Part shown: one piece after another, positions 26,464-38,293 of the stretch
Layout: each line of letters begins with the position of its first letter
Position numbering within the stretch: position 1 is the stretch's first letter
Source: Tamarix chinensis
Taxonomy: Eukaryota; Streptophyta; Magnoliopsida; Caryophyllales; Tamaricaceae
Reading direction: 5' to 3'
DNA length: 64,000 nt
NCBI GenBank assembly: GCA_030549775.1
Contig: CM060175.1
Span: 4,092,564 to 4,156,563, forward strand
Notes under the pieces: generated by a model
What the model saw: only the letters and a program-made list of their open reading frames with translations
Database searches by the model: none
Told to the model about the DNA's origin: nothing
Position numbers and translations under genes: made by a program

Positions 26464-26990
26464 GTCGGGTGATGGATGATTGAAGAAAATGTGACGGGTG
26501 ATGGTGCAAGTGGAGAAGGGTGCAAGTTGCAGGGAAAATCAAACATTGCGATTGGATATGGAGAAGAAAGAAAAGAAAAGGAAAATAAGAGAAATATTGG
26601 GGATTAGTTTAGGTAATTTTGGGCTAGCTAAAAATAGTTAGGATTAATAAGAATTTTAGGTGGTTGAGATCGGTTTACACAATATGGTTTATTGGGTCAA
26701 AGGTTTGGATTCGGTTAAATTTTTGGATTGAAAATTTAGGCTAAGGATAAAATGAAGATTTATCAAGATTATAATCAAATTAGGGCGTTAATAATGTGGA
26801 ATTAGGCTAAACAAAATTTTGAGATATTCAACCTAGTGGCTGAAAGGAAATGAAGGAGAAAGAGGGTTGTGGCTATTTATACACCACAATATTCTTAGAA
26901 AGAATGGAGAGAGAGGTAACTGATTGGAACCCCAATTATCCCACTCAAATTTGGACCATATAAGGTGGATTTATCAAGGAATGACTAACT

Positions 26991-29361
26991 TTTATCAATG
27001 CTCAATAGTGTGATGCGTAGCTAAATGAATAGCTTCAAAAATACTCTATTTTATGTAATTTTATAATGATAAACAAAGGATAAATTCTAAATTAAGGATA
27101 CGGATGAAGGATCACATAAAATAATTCTTCAAAATAGCTTTGAAGCCTCACACGATTAAGTCTCAAAGGATCTCTAATTAAAAAATACACATTAAACTTC
27201 ACCAAATAACTCTATACAAACCCATAAAGGAAAGGTATAGATGGTTGCTAAATTATCAATCACACATATAAGATAATCTATAGAGAGATCTAGTTTACAA
27301 CTCATATAGATAACTTAAACATAGAATAAAGAAGCTCACACAGGGTTTCAATGAGAGAAAACTCAATTTAAGAACTCTATTCAACTATCCTCTTCAAATA
27401 ATGAGTTTACATTAGCCATTTATAAGATATATCCACCTCCTTAATAATAAGATAAAATAAATCTAAATAAGATAAATACTAATAAAATCACTATTAAAAA
27501 TACTAATCATGTGAATATTAATCTCCTATATGATAATTATAATTATATCATAAAAAAATCTTGAAAAGATGAGATACATCATAAAATAAAAGATAAACCA
27601 TATCTACTTTCTTAATAATTAAGGAAATAAATTAACTAACTAATATACTAACATAATTATCAAATAATTCAATAAGAACCTAGATAATAAATATTAAAAG
27701 ATAATGGAATCCATAATGCTAATTACAACACTTTATCCATTAGCGTGTAAAAACTCAACTTGACACATATATAGTAAAACAATCATAACTTTGTGTAGAA
27801 AATTAGATTGGAGATCCGAAAGACACATTGGACTCCTGATTTAATAAGATTTCCAACGATATCCATATTTTAGGGTAAATAATTGTCTTCAAATTCCACC
27901 ATTGCTTCCTTCTATCGTGATTCATAAGTCAATCTTCAAAATCTTAGAATATTTTTGCATCATAGTGAATGCTAAACAACGCAAATCAATGTTTCTCAAA
28001 AAATTTTCAAACATAAGAAGGGGAATGAGAAATAATGGTGTGGGAAACAAATCTTCTAGTCTTTCAGTGATTATCTTAAATGGATTTCCATTTAGGGCTA
28101 CACAGAATAAAGAGGAAGAAGAAGATAAGGGAATGAGGTCAACCTCCCTTTTTTGTCAACTCTAGTCTCTAAATCCATTTGAGGCAAGGAAAAGCTAGAA
28201 TTAATGATGAAAAGGTGAATGGTTTCTTATAAAAAAAACAAAGATTGATACCAAAGTTCCAAATTGTTAGAAGAAATTTCCTAGAAAAATCAAATTTAAA
28301 AATTACATAGGTTCAACAAATCAATCGATCAATTTAATTAACTAGATAACTATTCTAAGGATCAATCAACAGATTTCATAGACCGATAGACTAATTTCCT
28401 CGAACAAAAACCCAAAATTAAAATGGTAGACCAATGGATCGGTTCATAGAACCAATCGATTAATGTGCTAGAAAAATCATTTTCTTCCTAAATTTCCAAG
28501 TTTTTCTAATTCCTTTTCAAATCAAATCCAAAATAAATTTCCAAATAAATATGAAAGATCATCTAAACCTAATTAAACACAAAATTGTTATACTATATAG
28601 ATTTTACAATCATAGGGTATTATAAGAATAATTACTTCAAATGGTGGTGATGGTCTTTCTCTCTATTGGTTGGGGTAAATGAAAATGTATGGGAAACTAT
28701 TAGGTTAAACAATGATGAGTTAAAAAAGAGGTGGTGGGAGAAGTAGGGAAGACAATGGGTCATAGACCCAATCCAAATCTACATCATTTTTTCGGGTCTA
28801 GGTCCATATTTTTAGACCTAATGAATCTACGTTAGGTTTAGATTCATATATTTCTAAATAGGTTTAGCTATGAGTCTAGTAGTTCTAGACCTAGACTCAA
28901 CTCTCAAAACCCATTTAGTATATATGTATGCATACATATTGACACATACAAATTTTATTCTTATCATCCTTGTTGCAATCTTTATTGAGCTATCTATTCA
29001 TTTATATTTTATTTTATTTTTGTGTATTTATTTTTATAAGAAATATGTATAATATTTTGATTCAAAATTTTTAAAATAATGTTTGAAAAGTTAAAATAAC
29101 TATTTTCTAATGTTTATCTTCCCACCCACAGAATATTTTAAATAGAATATAAATATATTTAGCCAGTATTTAAATAATTTTTTTAATTTTTTTCAAAAAA
29201 AAAACTAAATCCATTAAAAACTTATTTACCCAATTGATCTTGTGAGTTTGGATCTAGATCTAAATTTTGAAGATCTAGCAAGTATAGATTTAGGTATTAT
29301 AAATGGGTCTGGTACTAAGTATTGTTGGATCTGACCTAGGCTTGACTCATTGCCATTCTTA
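26991..29361. other. AT-rich non-coding stretch with a possible LTR edge
   Basis: No gene is supported; the 87-residue frame at 27902-28165 has no recognisable domain. On the minus strand at about 28230-28270 a TCTAACA string is followed after a few bases by TTGGTATCAATC, which resembles an LTR end plus an initiator-Met primer-binding site. This hints at another degraded retroelement to the right. The LTR's far end was not found. Confidence 0.45.
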
Positions 29362-29369
29362 GATATAAG

Positions 29370-31082
29370 TAGAGCTAGCAATCGGGCGAGTCGGGTCACT
29401 ATCGGATTGGGTAACATAATAATCGGGTCATATCGGTTTCGGATAATTTCGGATCATTTTGTCGGGTCGGGCTGGGTCGGGTTTGATTCGGATCAACTCA
29501 GCATCGGATAATCTCGAGTCATTCTAAGCTATCAGGTCGGGTCTGGTTGAGATCGGATGGACTTGGATTCAGGTAAATTTGGATTGTTCTAATTTCGGTT
29601 CAGGTTTGAATCGGGCTCGGTTGAGTTTCAATTATTATATTTTCGAGTCGAATTTAGATTGAATTTAGGTCATTTCATATTTGAGCCATGCTTGTGTCAT
29701 TTTCTTTCTTTCTTTTTATTCCAATATATTATTAAAAGCTAATTATTTTGAGATCATTTATTTTAATTTATCTTATTCAATTAAAAGTGAATTATTATAT
29801 TAATTGTTTTGGGGCCTTAGAATTTTTTATCAGTATTTTATCTTTGGAGATGTATCTGACGTTTCAAATTTAAAAGTTTTCAAATCGTATCACTTTTCTT
29901 TTTATGTTAAGGTATAACTTATAATTCAACTCCATTATTAGGTTGGTCATATTGAGTTCTAGTATTATTTTAAGTTTATATTATATTTATATTGTATACG
30001 CTCCTTACATGATATTAACTTATAATAGTCATTGATAATTGATAACAAATGAAGACTTCTAAGGTTGTACTTCTCATATTATTTTTAAAAGAGATTGATC
30101 ACATCATATCAACATAATTTTTATAATAATAATAATAATAATAATACAAAAATAATGATAACAATATTAATAGTAATCAATGAATATCAATTATGGCAAA
30201 AATAATAATAACAACATATTAGTTTTTTATTATATATTTTGATTAGATCATATCAAGATAAATAAGATAAAAATTAAATAAAGTAAGTAATAATGACTCT
30301 TATTGACAAAAGACCAACTAATATTGACTTCTTACTATTTAACACTGTTGATGTAATAAAAAATATTAATCTTCAATTTTTATAATGAATAACTAACATT
30401 CTCACTCTAGATTTTTCCTACTTTCCTATGATGTTGTAGGTGCTATATTGCAAGGTATGGCCGTATAGATACTAACATATAGTGTTCAAGGCTGCACTAT
30501 TATTATCTTATGGTACTAGATGAAATAATGGAAGTGAACTAATATTTAAATGGCAAAGTAGTGTTATTCTTTTTTTTCTCTACTTTTATTTCTATTGGTA
30601 TCAATGGATATTGTATTTGTATATACATAAGTGATATAAATTTTATGAAAGTATATTGTTTCTAGATTTTAATGTAAGTGCTAGTATGGATTAGTTGCAC
30701 ATCTATATTATTTCATTTTTTATGAAGTTTTAAAAATTTTGAGTTATGGGTTAATGTTAATTTTTGGGTAGTACCAAGTTGAATCTTTATAGATTTATAA
30801 TTTTTCAAATAATATCAGATTTCGGATAAATAATGGATTGGGTCGGGTCATTTCGGATTTATAGTTTTTCGGGTTATATCGGATTTCGGGTGAATAGCGG
30901 GTTGGGTCGGGTTTATTTCGGACTTATGATTTCTCGGGTTATATCGGATATCGGATATGTATCGGATCGGGTCGGATAGGTTTCGGGCTTTTAATAACTC
31001 GGATAAAATCGGATCGGATTTCGGACGGATTGAGTCAGTATTCGTCGGATTTTTCGGGTCGGGTCAACTTTTGCCAACTCTA
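29370..31082. mobile_element. non-autonomous hAT element, 1.7 kb
   Basis: Perfect 8-bp TSDs GATATAAG lie at 29362-29369 and 31083-31090. The terminal inverted repeats are TAGAGCTAGCAA on the left and TAGAGTTGGCAA (reverse complement) on the right, 10 of 12 identical. The sub-terminal regions are dense in degenerate 'tcgggtcggg' and 'atcggattt' strings, at 29380-29560 and 30825-31070. The middle is AT-rich with an (AAT)n run at about 30122-30148. No transposase is encoded. The 8-bp TSD and the TAGAG ends fit the hAT superfamily. Confidence 0.9.
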
Positions 31083-31090
31083 GATATAAG

Positions 31091-32319
31091 GTATACACAA
31101 AAATTTTAGTGAAAAAATTATTGTGTATACCCATACTAGAGTAGAACTTTTTTGGTAAGGGTATACATGGTGGTTCTTTCACCTCAACTATAGTGTAAAA
31201 TAATGCTCCAAATTCAAAAAAGAGAAAATGGAAGTATACATGATGGTTTGGTATAATAATCATTGTGGATACCTTTACTAAAATAACTCACTTTTTGTCG
31301 GAGTATAGACCATGATTAGTACACCAAATCGTCATATATACTACCGATTTTTTGGTAAAAAAAAATTATGTGTTTTTTTCTTACTGATAAGGGTATACAC
31401 AACATATCAACTTTAAATTTCCTATAGTAGATTTTGATCCTTGTGCAATGATAGTAAGGAATGTATTAGGCTTTTATAATATTATATTTAGGGTGTTTGT
31501 TGCTGATTTTCATTACCCTAATCTTAATACAAATATTATGTGTTATAGTTTTAAAAATCATCTAGGGTGTTTGTTGGTGAGCGGGTAAATAAATTAAGTC
31601 ACTAGTTATATTTCATGTAACGATTCCTATGAGATCAAAATCAGTTGAAAACCGATTAGAATAGTGAGAATCATTGAACTAATAATAATAATAATAAACA
31701 CTAGTTATAGTTACATGTGGTTTAATATTTTATATATTTCATATTTTTTTAAACCTATATGCAATAGTGGTCCAACTAATCTAAATTATTGGCCAGACCA
31801 CTAAATATGTTAACTAGTTATGATAGTAATTTGATTTTTTATAATTATGGCACACACGCACACCCACCCACCTTTAACCCTCTTTATATACGTATCTTAC
31901 TAAACACACACCTATATATCTACCAAATTTATTATCCGTTCCAATTTTACCATTCTTATTTCCCCACTCCTTCAATCTCTCTATCAAAATTCCTCTCTTT
32001 TTTCTCTTATCCCTCATCCAACTCCTTACACAATTAATCAATTCTTCTCAAATCTATCATCAATTCAAGAAATAATATTTTAATCAGTATTATAATATAT
32101 TCTACATCTAAGGTATGCAAGATTATGTTATTTTTTTAGTTAATTGTTATAATTTTTTAAGTAACTATAAATGCAAGATTTGATAACTAAATTTTTCTAA
32201 TTTAGTAATTATTTGACTAAAAATAGTGTATATATACACAGATAAAACATAGATTCGTAAATTTGGTGTAGTTTTGGGTATAAATCTTAGCTATAAATGA
32301 TATCAATGGAGGTAAAGGG
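31091..32319. other. non-coding stretch with an imperfect inverted repeat
   Basis: No coding signal. 31234-31266 and 31310-31342 form an imperfect inverted repeat of about 33 bp around the strings 'gtatacatgatggtttggt' and 'accaaatcgtcatatatac', and 'ggtatacac' strings flank it. It may be a MITE relic. The segment 31840-32030 is pyrimidine-rich on the plus strand. Confidence 0.5.
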
Positions 32320-32504
32320 TGAAATAGTGGCATCAGTGGGCACCTAGTACTTATAACTACCAATGGGTATTTTATTAGTTAGACCTCTTTGCAAATGGGC
32401 AAATCACCCATCGAAACAATCTCCATGCAGGTAAATCGCCCGTCATAGACCAACATTGGTGGACAGTTCACTTGTCAGCCTCCTTCTTAATTGAGTAGTT
32501 CACA

Positions 32505-32720
32505 CAACACTTAACCCTTACCCCCAAATCTCAAGCCCTTAACCCTAAACCATGAACCCTAAAGCCATAAACCTTAAACTGTAAACTCTAAACCCCTAAC
32601 TCCTAAGCCATAAACCTTTAACCCCAAACCCCAAACCCTAAACACTTAACCCTTACCCCCAAATCTCAAGCCCTAAACCTTACACTATATAAACCTTTAA
32701 CCCCAAATCCTAAACCCTAC
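32505..32720. repeat. degenerate telomere-like repeats
   Basis: Roughly 215 bp are built of variants of the plant telomere heptamer CCCTAAA, such as 'accctaaaccatgaaccctaa', 'taaccccaaaccccaaaccc' and 'taaaccctac'. A longer internal duplication brings 'cttacccccaaatctcaag' back after about 133 bp. It lies just before the PMD-like open frame. Confidence 0.8.
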
Positions 32721-32773
32721 TAAAGAGCTAATACATAATATTTATTTATAATATTTTTATTTATAATTATCAT

Positions 32774-33859
32774 ATGGTTGGTAGAGGAGGCCATGGCAAG
32801 GATCTGAGGAAGGTTACTACCGCTACCACTAGGGCAGCAAAGAGGAGAGTCATTTCTAGTTATAAAGCACGAGCCATAATGGAGAGTGGAAAATCTCCTT
32901 GTACTTTAGACATGGATCATGTGTCATTTGAGGAGGCTTATGGTGATCCCAGTGAGGGAGATTTTGTTAGCACTAGCAAATCTACCAACGCAACAAGATT
33001 TGTTTCGTCATCAGCATCGAATATCAATTGGCGATTTACTAGACCTACTGGTAGGGGTCCACTTGTTCCTGATCATCTAACCATTTTCAAGGGTCATGTG
33101 GCATACGCCGTATAGAATAATGCTAAGGCAATTTCTATTATTTTAAAATTGGTTTATCTTGTTTTAACTTATAATTCATTATTCTAATATTATTAATTTT
33201 TTGTAGGAATCATACCCCATGCTGAGAGTTTAGTCAAGGACAAAAAACTTGATGAGGGTATTGGTCAATGATGCTAACATAGGTATTACCTATGACCATA
33301 TCAAGAGAACAGCCCTAAAGAATCTATGTAACACATATTTCCACCATCATAATGATCTGCTTATCTCCATTTTGTTGAAAGGTGTCACCCAGAGACCAAC
33401 AAATTCCACCTTCCATTCAGTGAGATGATGATTAACTTTATGGATCTTAATTGTCATGGGTATGAGTACATTAGCAAGCATTTTCTATCTAATGGTGATG
33501 TGGTGGAGCTTCTAGATAACATGTGGGGTAAATATAATGTGTTGGTCAAGTTAACTTTTATGAAGGGAGGCAAGGTCACATTGGATGATATTTATTATAA
33601 TCTTATAATTGAACATGTTGAGGAAGATGAGTCTTATGCCCAATTTTATATGTAGTACCTACTATCTTGCATGATTTTTGTAAACAAGTCTAGCAATAGT
33701 GCTCCATTATCAATGCTCAGATTAGTAGCTGATCTAAGTAAGTTAGGTGATCGGGCTCTTGGAGTTGGGATTTTAGCATATTTATATAAGCAACTTGGGA
33801 TAACATCTAGGTTACAAGTGGAAGTAGATAAGTGATTGCATTACACTATTAGAGATAAT

Positions 33860-33905
<46 letters not shown>

Positions 33906-34370
33906 TTTAATTGTTAGTTTAATTATTTAACTATTACAGACCTAGATTTACTAGTATTTCTAGTGCTTTTGGTGGAGTTATTCTCATATGTATAATCCAC
34001 CATGTGATGCCATAATGATGAGGTGGGATGCATCTAGTTAAAATATTCCCCCTAAGTTCATGGATGGTCTAATGTAGTACAAAAAGCAACTAGATTCTCT
34101 AATGGCCCGAGAAGTGGGTGACATACTTTATGGAAGGGTTTACAATTATAGTTATTTATAGTAACTAATATTAATAATGTTTTGCATGCATTTATAGATT
34201 GACTTATTACTGTTCAACCAAAGGTGGCATGGGCTTTACAAATGTTGTGGACCTTACATGACAGATTGAGTTACTTGGTAGTTTGGCTTCTCCCAACTCA
34301 TCCTAATTCCTCCTATCGTTCCCACACATGGATTCTACTAGAGTGCAAACATTAAGAAGTATAAGGTAGA
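32774..34370 (+). pseudogene. plant mobile domain (PMD, MAIN-like) gene relic
   Basis: The first open part (32774-33115) ends with GPLVPDHLTIFKGHVAYAV, and the next piece resumes after a probable intron or decay. The most diagnostic part is at about 33300-33480, where two frames together read LLISILLK, then RPETN-like, then FHLPFSEMM. This is the 'LLTALVERWRPETHTFHLPxGEMTITL' core of the PMD/MAIN family. At about 33690-33830 it reads LVADLSKLGDRALGVGILAYLYKQLG, as in the conserved 'GxAxLAxLYRxL' helix. Frameshifts and stops break it. The PMD domain occurs both in host genes and in transposons; the MULE transposase nearby favours a transposon origin. It is interrupted at 34376 by a solo LTR and resumes at 42560. 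Confidence 0.7.
33862..33902. repeat. (TA)n microsatellite
   Basis: About 20 TA units inside the PMD gene relic. Confidence 0.95.
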
Positions 34371-35229
34371 TTACGTGTAACGCCCCCTTCCCCCAAATTT
34401 ACTACTTAAAAATTTCATTTTACGGAAGCATTAATTGCAAACATAATGGGTGTTACCGCCGCACTCAGTATAAGTTTGGTATCCTCTACCATCCTTACAC
34501 AAACTTCTAAGGCTAAAACATTACTTTGCTTACATTAATAACTTGATTACAAAGAGTGAAAATACTGTAACACCCCAAAATTCACTATTTTTTTTTAAAG
34601 CGGAAGTAATTAAAATAGAAACACTTAAAACCTATGAATTCTGGGAATGTTACCGCCACACTTAGTACCAGACCAGTTCTCTCAAACCATTCCAGTATCA
34701 AGTGCTAAGGCTAAAGAAAAGATTTACGTTAAATTCAAATTAACAATTCATAAAAGGATTCGAAAGATCATACACAAAATCAGAGTACGAGAAATTAAGA
34801 GTTAATTACAATATCCTTGAAGTTTCAAATAACACTTGTAACTTCCAAATAGAAATACATTTAAACCAGATAAAACCCGATGGGTCAAATTCCGGATTGC
34901 CTACTCACTCAAATCAGGCCTGCTACCCCAAAATAGTCTCTGATCTTAAACCTGCACAAGAGGTCTGATCCCCACCATCAGTGGATCATCATAGGACCCA
35001 TCAACCAAGGTAGTATCAGTACGGGTCCAGTACTGAGTAAGGTGACTTGATCACTAAGGCTAACATATAAATACATAAATCATGCAGGACGTAAAAGAGA
35101 ATATTCATAAATACATAAGATCAACCAGGTAAAAGTACAAAGGCCCAATAATCCGGATTAATCATTTAATTGATCTCTTATCAGAATTCAATTCACACCA
35201 TGCCTTTTATCAATCCATGCAAGTACGGA

Positions 35230-35590
35230 AGCCCCCACTATTATAGCCGGTGGATCAGAGGCACATAGGGTATCATACCCTAACCACTATTATAGCCGGT
35301 GGATCGGAGACACATAGGACTACGCGTCCTAACCACTATTCCTAACCGGTGGATCGGTTGGCTCCGGCTCGCATGGTATTCCACTGTAAGTAATTAGTAT
35401 CTTTTAAGCATTTCAGCAAAACTTAGGTTTGTGTTTGGTGAGCTCAGGAACCCCTACTATTATAACCGGTGGATCGGTGACACATAGGACATCATGTCCT
35501 AACCACTATTATAACCGGTGGATCGGTCGCACATAGGGTAAAAACCCTAACCACTATTCCGAACCGGTGGATCGGTTGGTCCCATCTCAA
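35230..35590. repeat. stem-loop repeat array in LTR copy 2
   Basis: Five or six units each start with CCACTATTATAGCCGGTGGATC or a close variant. Four of them then carry a second, perfect hairpin: AGGGTATCATACCCT (35267-35281), AGGACTACGCGTCCT (35316-35330), AGGACATCATGTCCT (35486-35500) and AGGGTAAAAACCCT (35535-35548). The arms differ between units, but each stays complementary. Confidence 0.9.
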
Positions 35591-35939
35591 CGATCTTCCT
35601 CTTTAGATAATTAATGTTTTAAGTATCTTATTCAAAGGCTTTCACCCTAGACATGCATAAATCCTCACACATAACAAATCATAAAATTCCACCATCATAA
35701 TTACACTTTATCACCACATACACATGATAACACCAAAAACCCTAATTAGCCACCATATACCTCAATTAACCACAACAAACCATAATTCAGTCTCCTCCAT
35801 ACCCTTAATTTGCCCCACGTACTATTTTTCATCCCAAGTACTCAAACACCCAAATAACACTTACATTACATTCCTTACATCCCAAATTAACTTTCCATAC
35901 GTAAATTTAATACCCATGCAGACATTAATCTCCTCATGC

Positions 35940-36660
35940 AAACCTTTGAACCGTTTTCATGCAAACCCTAAAATTACACGTGAAACCCTAAATTCAACCA
36001 TGCAAACCCTAATACCACCATTCAATCATCAATGCCACCATGTAAACCCTAATACCACCATAAAACTATAAATACCACCATACAAACCATGATTCCGTCA
36101 TACAAAACCCTAAATTCAAACCATATAAGACCCAAAGATTTGTCCATACCAACCCTAAATTCAAACCATAAAGATTCTTCCATGCCAAACCATAAATTCA
36201 AACCATAAAGATTCATCCATACCAACCTTACATTCGTATCATATAAAGCCCAAAGATTTGTCCTCATAATACAATTGATTAGATTCTCCCCTTTCATAAC
36301 CATAAATTAGATTCTCCCATACAAGACCATAAGTTAGATTCTTCCACATAAAATCATAAATTAGAATCTCTCAAGTAAAACCATAAATTGGATTCCCCCA
36401 ACAAATCATAAATTAGATTCTCCCAATCAAATCATAAATTAGATTCTCCCATATAATATCATAAATTACATTCTACCAAATAACATCATAAATTAGATTA
36501 TCCCAAACAAACCATAAATTCAATTCTCCCATATAACATCATAAATTACATTCTCCCAAATAAAACCATATATTATATTCTCCGCATAAAACCATGAATT
36601 ATATTCTTCCACACATAAAATCATACATTAGATTATTCCTTATAAAACCATAAAATTAGG
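35940..36660. repeat. about 30-bp tandem repeats in LTR copy 2
   Basis: Some 20 degenerate units pass from 'accctaaattcaaacca' to 'cataaattagattctccca' along the block. It corresponds to 17080-17420 in LTR copy 1 but has more units. Confidence 0.8.
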
Positions 36661-38285
36661 TTAACTCACTTCCCTTAATCAAATTATTTCCCCATCCTTC
36701 TTTTTCATCCTTCCTCTCACACAAACCATATCGAATTCCTCACATACACAACACATATCATTATACATAATTAATACACATACCATGCACAACATTCTTC
36801 AACTCCAAGTCATACCACATATAAAATATTTAATAATAATAAACAATAGATACATAACATGCGAAACACATAATATACATAAGCACATAAAATGCCTTAG
36901 CACTCCTAACCTAAAACGACACCGGTCTTGGAGCACGCTCCTACGCCTCCTTAGGGATTTGATTGGGTTCCTATTATATCAAAGCATACTAGAATTAGAC
37001 TCTCTTATATAATTCTAACTTATTTCGAGGTTTGGTTTTAGGATGACATTTTACTATTCAATAATTAACTATAGGAACTAATATAATTAATTCACTTATT
37101 TTCTTTTGAAAAGGTAATAAACTAAGGGTTTCTACCCTTCTCCCAAAATAGATTTAATAATAACATAACTATGATGATGATAATAATAACAATAATAAGA
37201 ATAATAGTAATAAAAATAATTAGTAATATAAATAAAGTACAATAATATTAATGATACTTTTTTATAAATAGAATATTAGATATTAATGATATCAAAATTC
37301 TTAAAATTAAAAGTTGGATTTCTAACCCTCCCACAATGATAAAAATAATATTATTCAGAATTGTGACAATAAAATTAATAATGTATATATATACTTATAT
37401 TATATTTTAATAAAGGTAATAATGGTAATATAATCAAAATAATGTTGAAAATGTTAATAATGTTAATAAATTTTATAAATGCGAGGCATAATTAAAATTT
37501 AAGGCCTCTGTTCTTCTAGTAATAATCAAAGTATCAACCAAGTAATTATACTAATAATAATATTATTATAAATATTATTAATAATAACATCAATTATGTA
37601 GAAATCTAAGCAAATAGGTAAAGACCGAGATAATTACTCTATCTTACTAAATCATACTTCCAGGCCTGTAAACAAAATTTAGAAATTAGAATACAGTCAA
37701 TATTACTAATAATAATAATTATAATAATAATAATAATTAAAGTTGAATTAATACTAAAATTTTGGCTAAAATTAGAATAATTATAAATAATTCGAAATAA
37801 AGTATTTAAAATGTCTATGGTATCACCTTGAGTTGGAGGATGAAGGTGGCACCGGCGATGGTTCCCGGAGGTGGCAGGAAAATGGGTCTAAGGGGGCCAA
37901 AAATTAGGAAAATGGGTGATGGAGAGGAAGAAAATTAAAATAATTATATGGGGCTGTAGAGGATAATTAGTAGGAGTTAATAGTTGGTTTAATAGGTGTT
38001 AGAAGTGGCGGATGTGGCGGTGGACGGTGGTTTAATGTTTTGGGGTGGAATTTTCCGGCGAGAGGACTAGCCAACTTTGCACGATTATGGAGGATTGTAC
38101 AAGGTGAATTGAAGGTCGTAGATGGTTTAGTTAATTAGAGGGTGTTGCAGGAAAGATATTAAGATGGAGAAGAGGCGTCGAGGTTAACTAAACGCGGAGA
38201 ACGAGGTGTCTAAAGGGGCGGTGGCGGGCGATTTTCACTTAGGGTTTTCGAGAAGAAGAAGTCTCGAAAACATCCACCATTAGAC

Positions 38286-38293
38286 TATTTATA
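38286..38293 (-). promoter_or_regulatory. TATA-like box of LTR copy 2
   Basis: The minus strand reads CTCTATAAATAGTC, matching the box in LTR copy 1 in sequence and in distance from the LTR end. Confidence 0.5.

Larger units (their letters stand above)
23196..26990 (-). mobile_element. 5' LTR of the minus-strand gypsy element
   Basis: It begins TGTAATACCCC directly beside the primer-binding site. It shares motifs with the long solo LTRs: 'aggaatgagcagcaccca' near 23650, 'gctacgtactaagca' near 23690, and stem-loop units CCACTATT...CTGGTGG at about 23870-24000. It also has a purine-rich GC block at about 25850-26580. The right end is not resolved and 26990 is a guess. A Cassandra solo LTR is nested inside. 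The matching 3' LTR on the left is absent. Confidence 0.65.

Noticed and set aside
25799..26546. Several open frames with poly-Ser, poly-Phe or poly-Glu
   Set aside because: They come from the (GGA)n(GAA)n microsatellite and the purine-rich part of an LTR.
28230..28270. LTR end plus primer-binding site on the minus strand
   Set aside because: Suggestive only. The far end of the LTR, a TSD and a gag/pol were not found, so it is mentioned under the surrounding non-coding stretch rather than called.
32774..33655. Functional host PMD (MAIN/MAIL-type) gene
   Set aside because: Frameshifts, stops and two nested LTRs interrupt it, and it sits beside a MULE transposase. It is a transposon or gene relic.
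35230..35590. CRISPR-like array
   Set aside because: The spacing of the repeated stem-loop units is irregular, the 'spacers' are themselves repeated, and the setting is a plant LTR.
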